A stretch of DNA of 9,046 bases from assembly GCA_014896635.1 (NCBI GenBank), contig JADBKA010000194.1, forward strand, positions 1 to 9,046. The letters run 5' to 3'. Origin of the DNA: Ktedonobacteraceae bacterium (GTDB taxonomy: Bacteria; Chloroflexota; Ktedonobacteria; Ktedonobacterales; Ktedonobacteraceae). The position numbers and the translations under genes are program-made. The notes beneath the pieces are model-generated. The model worked only from the letters and a program-made list of their open reading frames with translations, searched no databases and was not told the origin of the DNA. How positions within the stretch are numbered: the stretch's first letter is position 1; each line of letters opens with the position of its first letter. This document shows, piece after piece, positions 6,154-9,046 of this stretch.

Positions 6154-7095
6154 CTACATAACGTAGAGTATACCGATAATGAGTATGGTACATAACAGAA
6201 CGGTCCCGAGCATGTGCCGGTCACGCAATAGCACTTCTTCCGGGCTTCCCCCTTGCCCGCGCATGTAGACCAGGTAGAGATAACGAAATATCCCATAGAG
6301 AACGAGCGGGATGGTCACGACCAGGCGGTGATTACCCGTCGGACCCTGGATGGTATAGAGACTGTAGGCGATGAGGGTAGCAGTAACGGTAATCGTGATC
6401 AACTGATCGAGCAAAGGGATACTGTATTCTTTCAAGATCTGGCGGTGAGAACTGGCCTGCCCCTGCAACAGGGTGAGTTCATGTCGGCGCTTGCTCAAAG
6501 CCAGGAAGAGGGCGAGGAAGATCGTGACCAGGTAGAGCCAGGGAGAGATGAAGACGGGGATGGCTACTGCACCCGCCATGATGCGCAGCACAAAGCCACC
6601 CGCGATGATGAAAACGTCAATCAATACGACATGTTTCAGGCGAAGACCGTAGGCCACCATTAGCAGGAGATAGGAAGCGATGATGATGGCAAAAAGTAAG
6701 TTTGCTCCTCCCAGGGAAGCGAAAATATCTGGCTGCCGGGGAAAAGGAAGTGTATAGAGAACGAGGATCATGCCGACGCTTGCTAAAACCAGCATGCCCA
6801 TTGTAACAATGGCCCATGAGGCGGGAAGACGCCCGGCTGCCAGTGGACGCAACCGCTTCACCGGGTGCTGTCGATCTTTCTCCAGGTCAAGCAGATCATT
6901 CAAAAGATAGATACTGCTGCTGGCAAAGCAAAAAGTCACAAAGGCGATGATAGCGCGCTCCAATGCCAGCCAGTCGAAAAGGTGTTGAGAGAAGAGAATG
7001 CCAATAAAAACTGCGCCGTTTTTGGTCCACTGACGAAGGCGCAGCGCGTTGATCAAAGCGGTAAAGCGGGCAATATGAGTATTATTGAGAGGCAT
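6154..7095 (-). CDS. UbiA-family prenyltransferase, decaprenyl-phosphate phosphoribosyltransferase (DPPR synthase) type
   Basis: This 313-residue integral membrane enzyme is predicted to transfer phosphoribose from PRPP to a polyprenyl phosphate. In actinobacteria that step leads to decaprenylphosphoryl-arabinose, the lipid donor for arabinan. The N-terminal RLRQWTKNGAVF (19-30) and the first Asp-rich motif N66-D67-x2-D70-x3-D74-R-x-HP-x-KR-x-RP-x2-AG (to residue 88) are the DPPR-synthase form of the UbiA signature. The second motif is YGLRLKHVVLIDVF (149-162), followed by IAGGFVLRIMAGA (164-176). Roughly eight or nine spans cover the rest, with SKRRHEL (201-207) on a cytoplasmic loop. The ATG at 7093-7095 has GAGG nine bases ahead. 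Ubiquinone/menaquinone-type UbiA function is less likely given these motifs. The gene stands alone after the Crp-like gene's terminator. Confidence 0.87.
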   Translation of the reverse strand: MPLNNTHIARFTALINALRLRQWTKNGAVFIGILFSQHLFDWLALERAIIAFVTFCFASSSIYLLNDLLDLEKDRQHPVKRLRPLAAGRLPASWAIVTMGMLVLASVGMILVLYTLPFPRQPDIFASLGGANLLFAIIIASYLLLMVAYGLRLKHVVLIDVFIIAGGFVLRIMAGAVAIPVFISPWLYLVTIFLALFLALSKRRHELTLLQGQASSHRQILKEYSIPLLDQLITITVTATLIAYSLYTIQGPTGNHRLVVTIPLVLYGIFRYLYLVYMRGQGGSPEEVLLRDRHMLGTVLLCTILIIGILYVM

Positions 7096-7154
7096 CTATC
7101 CTTTCCTCTGTGTGTTCTCAGGTTACTCTAAATCATCGGGCAAAACAGGTGCGG

Positions 7155-7227
7155 AAAAAAAGCCAGGGGGACACCCCTTGAACCCTGTCAGGGGGCGGCC
7201 TCCTGCACCCCGTTTCCCACAGGCTTT
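7155..7227 (-). terminator. Branched GC-rich palindromic element with T7 tract (terminator of the Crp-like gene)
   Basis: On the minus strand this follows the regulator gene by about 30 bases. AAAGCC (7159-7164) pairs with GGCTTT (7222-7227) as an outer stem. Inside, AGGGG (7165-7169) pairs with CCCCT (7174-7178), and the CAGGAGG/CCCCCTG arms near 7189-7206 pair with one mismatch. The same C and G runs allow alternatives, for example CCCTG (7183-7187) with CAGGG (7189-7193). The terminal minus-strand stem ends three bases before TTTTTTT (7161-7155), the layout of an intrinsic terminator. The multi-branch form resembles dispersed GC-rich repeats of bacterial intergenic regions; whether it is repeated elsewhere cannot be seen. 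Confidence 0.7.
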
Positions 7228-7256
7228 GTGCCGCTCTATTTAGCATGTGCTCTGAC

Positions 7257-7946
7257 TTAATAGATGCGGCGTTTTAATTCGTCCACCCTGTGAATGGTTA
7301 TTCTATGCCTGTCTGTGCTGATGTACTTTTTTTCTGTGAAATATCCCATGACCTTGTTCACGCTCTCACGCGAGGCTCCCACCATAGAGGCCAGTTCCTG
7401 CTGTGTGAGGCGCACGTCGATGAGAGTGCCATTATCAACCCTGACCCCGTGTTCGTCTGCCAGTTCCAGCAGTTTTTTCGCTATGCGCCCGAAGACATCC
7501 AGGAAAATAAGATCCTCAACCTGATTGTTGGTCTTGCGCAGACGGCGGGAGAGCACTTCCAGCACACGAATAGCGATCTTAGGATTTTTCATGATGGCTT
7601 TGTGGAAATCAGCCCGCTGTAAGCTGTAACACTCGACCTTTTCTAACGCGATGACATCGGCTGAGCGCGGTTCTGCGTCCAGCAGCGCCAGTTCTCCGAA
7701 GCATTCACCTTTGCCGAGAACGACCAGCGCGATTTCCTGCCCATCAGGACTCATGAGGGAGATTTTGACTTTGCCCTCTTTAATAATGTAGAGCACCTGG
7801 CCGGGGTCATCACGGTGAAAAATGACTTCACCTGAACGAAACGTACGCCGTTTGATAACCGCCATAAGCTCTCTGGCTTCGTCATTATTCAGGTGAGCGA
7901 AAATATCTACCTGCTTGAGGTAGGAGAGATCTTGATCTGTTTCCAT
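7257..7946 (-). CDS. Crp/Fnr-family transcriptional regulator
   Basis: This 229-residue protein has the two-domain Crp layout. Residues about 15-120 form the cyclic-nucleotide-binding beta-roll, with a phosphate-binding-cassette-like segment FGELALLD (83-90) and PRSA (93-96). E85, R94 and S95 correspond to the residues that contact cAMP in E. coli Crp, so a nucleotide ligand is plausible. Residues 122-157 are the dimerisation helix. Residues about 158-229 form the winged helix-turn-helix; LTQQELASMVGASRESVNKV (180-199) contains the recognition helix. The Fnr cysteine cluster is absent (only C82 and C106), so it is not an iron-sulphur oxygen sensor. ATG 7944-7946 has GGAGG four bases ahead. 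It is divergent from the ferredoxin gene, and its own promoter carries a matching palindrome. Target genes are unknown. Confidence 0.93.
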   Translation of the reverse strand: METDQDLSYLKQVDIFAHLNNDEARELMAVIKRRTFRSGEVIFHRDDPGQVLYIIKEGKVKISLMSPDGQEIALVVLGKGECFGELALLDAEPRSADVIALEKVECYSLQRADFHKAIMKNPKIAIRVLEVLSRRLRKTNNQVEDLIFLDVFGRIAKKLLELADEHGVRVDNGTLIDVRLTQQELASMVGASRESVNKVMGYFTEKKYISTDRHRITIHRVDELKRRIY

Positions 7947-7965
7947 AAAACCTCCGCCCAGGGGA

Positions 7966-7986
7966 CTGCCGCCTAAAGCGCGGCAG
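7966..7986 (-). promoter_or_regulatory. Hairpin in the Crp-like gene 5' leader
   Basis: CTGCCGC (7966-7972) pairs perfectly with GCGGCAG (7980-7986) around a seven-base loop. On the minus strand it ends about 10 bases before the GGAGG ribosome site, within the predicted ~120-base leader. It could influence translation; no ligand-binding fold is evident. Confidence 0.45.
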
Positions 7987-8047
7987 AGGAATGGCCGTTC
8001 CTTTGCATATGCATAGAGAAAGCCTGTCTACTATCCGGTACGCTGGT

Positions 8048-8065
8048 GCTCTGTTCGCTCTGTTC
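8048..8065. repeat. 9-bp perfect tandem repeat near the Crp-like gene transcription start
   Basis: GCTCTGTTC occurs twice head-to-tail (8048-8056 and 8057-8065). It lies immediately downstream of the minus-strand start site predicted near 8070. It may be a replication-slippage duplication or paired direct binding sites. Confidence 0.65.
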
Positions 8066-8076
8066 TTTGCGTTGCC

Positions 8077-8105
8077 ATCATAGCATAATCGTGCTAGACT
8101 TGCAA
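8077..8105 (-). promoter_or_regulatory. Putative sigma70 promoter of the Crp-like gene
   Basis: On the minus strand TTGCAA (8105-8100) and TATGAT (8082-8077) are separated by exactly 17 bases. They match the consensus at four and five of six positions. The transcript would start near 8070, leaving a leader of roughly 120 bases. Confidence 0.6.
8081..8096. promoter_or_regulatory. Crp-type palindrome inside the Crp-like gene promoter
   Basis: TAGCATAATCGTGCTA has perfect 5-bp half-sites TAGCA and TGCTA separated by six bases. This is the same geometry as the E. coli Crp site (TGTGA-N6-TCACA). It fills the spacer between the -35 and -10 elements of the predicted promoter and overlaps two bases of the -10. 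Binding there would block RNA polymerase. The proposal that the encoded regulator binds it is inference. Confidence 0.4.
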
Positions 8106-8145
8106 TCGCAAAAAATATCTGGCCAGAACTGTTCCTGTAAAGCAA

Positions 8146-8174
8146 TTGACATTGTTTGAGTAACCCTCTATACT
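8146..8174 (+). promoter_or_regulatory. Near-consensus sigma70 promoter of the ferredoxin gene
   Basis: A perfect -35 TTGACA (8146-8151), a 17-bp spacer and TATACT (8169-8174) form the best promoter in the window. Transcription should begin near 8181, leaving about 100 untranslated bases. A small hairpin sits at the start of the transcript (GTATCCC at 8191-8197 with GGGGAATAC at 8203-8211, one bulge). Confidence 0.8.
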
Positions 8175-8281
8175 GAAGGTGACTGAAATTGTATCCCTGT
8201 AAGGGGAATACCCGGACAGAAAGAGAGGTGGCGTTTTCTCCCCATTGCCTGATAGCGATGGGTTTCTACGCCAGGTTTTCT

Positions 8282-8542
8282 ATGACATATGTAATTACTC
8301 AGCCGTGTATCGGCGTGAAAGATGCATCATGTGTAGATGTCTGCCCTGTCGATTGCATTCATCCGTCGCCCAATGAGCCAGGATTTGACGAGGCAGAACA
8401 GCTCTATATCAATCCTGATGAATGCATTGATTGTGGCGCCTGTGAGCCGGCATGCCCTGTGACCGCTATCTTTGAAGAGTCGGCTGTACCGGAAGAGTGG
8501 CAGAACTTTATAAAAATCAATGCGGATTTTTATAAAGAATAA
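8282..8542 (+). CDS. 7Fe-type bacterial ferredoxin ([3Fe-4S][4Fe-4S])
   Basis: This 86-residue soluble electron carrier has cysteines at C9, C17, C21, C25, C48, C51, C54 and C58. By alignment with Azotobacter ferredoxin I, C48/C51/C54 plus C21 hold a [4Fe-4S] cluster. C9/C17/C58 hold a [3Fe-4S] cluster, because the cysteine that would complete the first C-x2-C is replaced by V12. C25 is the extra, non-ligand cysteine seen in that family. CPVDCIH and CIDCGACEPACPV are characteristic. I chose the ATG at 8282 because homologues begin at MTYVI. In-frame upstream starts exist at ATG 8258 and GTG 8228, but their extensions do not resemble ferredoxin and the ribosome site (CAGG) is weak. Redox partners are not encoded nearby. 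Confidence 0.92.
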   Translation: MTYVITQPCIGVKDASCVDVCPVDCIHPSPNEPGFDEAEQLYINPDECIDCGACEPACPVTAIFEESAVPEEWQNFIKINADFYKE

Positions 8543-8554
8543 GATATGGCTGTC

Positions 8555-8572
8555 CCTGGCCTTCCTACCAGG
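8555..8572 (+). terminator. Short hairpin after the ferredoxin gene
   Basis: CCTGG (8555-8559) pairs with CCAGG (8568-8572), starting 12 bases after the stop codon and followed by TTGCACTTTTC. The stem is short and the T run interrupted, so termination here would be weak. Confidence 0.3.
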
Positions 8573-8587
8573 TTGCACTTTTCTGCT

Positions 8588-8677
8588 CTGAGGGGATGGA
8601 GAGGGGGGAGCGCCTACCTGACGGTAAAGCATGGTATGAGCTTCCCCCTCAGTGGTGAAGAGATGATTTTTTATTTT
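8588..8677 (+). terminator. Long GC-rich inverted repeat followed by a T-rich run
   Basis: CTGAGGGG (8588-8595) pairs with CCCCTCAG (8645-8652). Alternatively GGGGGGAGC (8603-8611) pairs with GCTTCCCCC (8640-8648) with one G-U pair; TACC (8615-8618) with GGTA (8623-8626) nests inside. TTTTTTATTTT starts 14 bases later (8667). The spacing is long for an intrinsic terminator, but this is the only strong structure between the ferredoxin gene and the next gene. Confidence 0.45.
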
Positions 8678-8696
8678 CTCTCTCTCGTAGTATAAT
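8668..8696 (+). promoter_or_regulatory. Probable promoter of the downstream partial gene
   Basis: A perfect -10 TATAAT is at 8691-8696. The -35 region at 17 bp is TTTTTA, a poor match within a T-rich tract. The start site would be near 8703, about 50 bases before the ATG at 8756. Confidence 0.45.
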
Positions 8697-8755
8697 AATG
8701 CAAGTGCTGCATAGAAATTGCGCGTACTCACTATTTCTTGATGGAGTAGATCTCT

Positions 8756-9046
8756 ATGCCTATAACTCGACGTAGACGTGCCAATCCACCTGAGCAACCT
8801 GAAAACAATAATAATGACCACCTCGCGGCGCAGCCAGCCGAAAACGCAGCGGAAGATAGCAATGGCGAGCAATTGACCGAAGCGCCAGCATTGGGTGAAA
8901 CAGAAGTGAACAGCGAGCAGCGAGCTGCTGCGATGCCTGCCTTCCCGCCGATTTCATCTTTCCAGGGGGAAGACGAGCAAAATAGTGATGACCAGCAAAA
9001 TAGTAATAACCATCAACCTTCCCTGCCAGCTGCACTACCTTCGCAG
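8756..9046 (+). CDS. Start of a protein with a disordered, low-complexity N-terminus (partial)
   Basis: An ATG at 8756-8758 with GGAG (8743-8746) nine bases ahead opens a frame of 97 codons that remains open at the window end. The first residues MPITRRRRANPP are basic. The rest is rich in E, Q, N, D, A and P with polyasparagine stretches (residues 17-20 and near 84-86), typical of an intrinsically disordered leader before a folded domain that lies outside the window. There is no signal peptide or membrane span. The real domain is unseen. An N-terminal extension of a nucleic-acid-binding factor such as Rho is one possibility, but nothing here proves it. It has its own promoter box and is not obviously coupled to the ferredoxin gene. 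Confidence 0.7.
   Translation, partial: MPITRRRRANPPEQPENNNNDHLAAQPAENAAEDSNGEQLTEAPALGETEVNSEQRAAAMPAFPPISSFQGEDEQNSDDQQNSNNHQPSLPAALPSQ

Noticed and set aside
6145..6174. Direct repeat AGAGTATACC at 6145-6154 and 6165-6174
   Set aside because: One copy lies within the UbiA-type coding end and only two copies occur, so it is most likely chance.
5874..6296. Minus-strand 140-codon frame across the UbiA/DPM1 spacer
   Set aside because: It overlaps the 3' end of the UbiA-type gene in another frame, and its translation has no recognisable domain or ribosome site.
6253..6663. Plus-strand 136-codon frame inside the UbiA-type gene
   Set aside because: It is antisense to conserved membrane-protein coding sequence; its charged translation is a shadow.
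8004..8013. Perfect palindrome TGCATATGCA in the Crp-like gene leader
   Set aside because: A 10-bp palindrome does not extend further and has no relation to the promoter elements; expected by chance in AT-rich spacers.
8327..8872. Minus-strand 181-codon frame opposite the ferredoxin and next gene
   Set aside because: It crosses two better-supported plus-strand genes and their promoter and terminator regions, and shows no domain.

Overview
The window looks like a chromosomal segment of a Chloroflexota bacterium, most likely of the Ktedonobacteria type. This is an inference from gene content: a sugar ABC transporter with a glycine-tethered lipoprotein, a DPPR-synthase-like UbiA prenyltransferase, a short polyprenol-phosphate mannose synthase-like enzyme, a 7Fe-type ferredoxin, moderate G+C, and large, hairpin-rich spacers between genes. 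No 16S or ribosomal marker is present to fix the taxonomy. I see no phage, IS, plasmid, CRISPR or defence genes, and gene order looks chromosomal and ordinary.

Layout. Positions 133-3534 (minus strand) hold a three-gene carbohydrate ABC importer: lipoprotein binding protein, then MalF/UgpA-type permease, then MalG/UgpE-type permease. No ATPase is present; it is presumably shared and encoded elsewhere. Two strong consecutive hairpins separate the binding-protein gene from the permeases, and a perfect 17-bp hairpin follows the last permease. Positions 3535-4005 form a non-coding divergent spacer with an AT-rich tandem repeat and candidate operators and promoters. Positions 4006-4887 (plus) encode an unrecognised cysteine-rich, single-span membrane protein that starts at a TTG codon. 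A 12-bp hairpin lies between it and the next, convergent gene.

Positions 4993-5766 (minus) encode a DPM1-like GT2 glycosyltransferase. Positions 6154-7095 (minus) encode a UbiA-family enzyme with the DPPR synthase signature. Both act on polyprenyl phosphate, so the pair suggests production of lipid-linked pentose and mannose donors for cell-envelope glycans. A 387-bp spacer with mutually exclusive hairpins separates them. Positions 7257-7946 (minus) encode a Crp/Fnr-family regulator that ends at a branched GC-rich repeat followed by seven T residues (a terminator). A near-consensus sigma70 promoter drives a 7Fe ferredoxin (8282-8542, plus) divergently from the regulator gene. The regulator's own putative promoter contains a Crp-sized palindrome (5-bp half-sites, 6-bp spacer), which suggests autoregulation. 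A new gene with a low-complexity N-terminus starts at 8756 and runs off the window.

The points most worth a second look are the branched repeat/terminator at 7155-7227, the possible self-operator of the Crp-like gene, the dual hairpin inside the ABC operon, the alternative RNA folds between the two polyprenyl-sugar genes, and the uncharacterised zinc-ribbon-like membrane protein. I do not see convincing evidence of an entirely new biological system.
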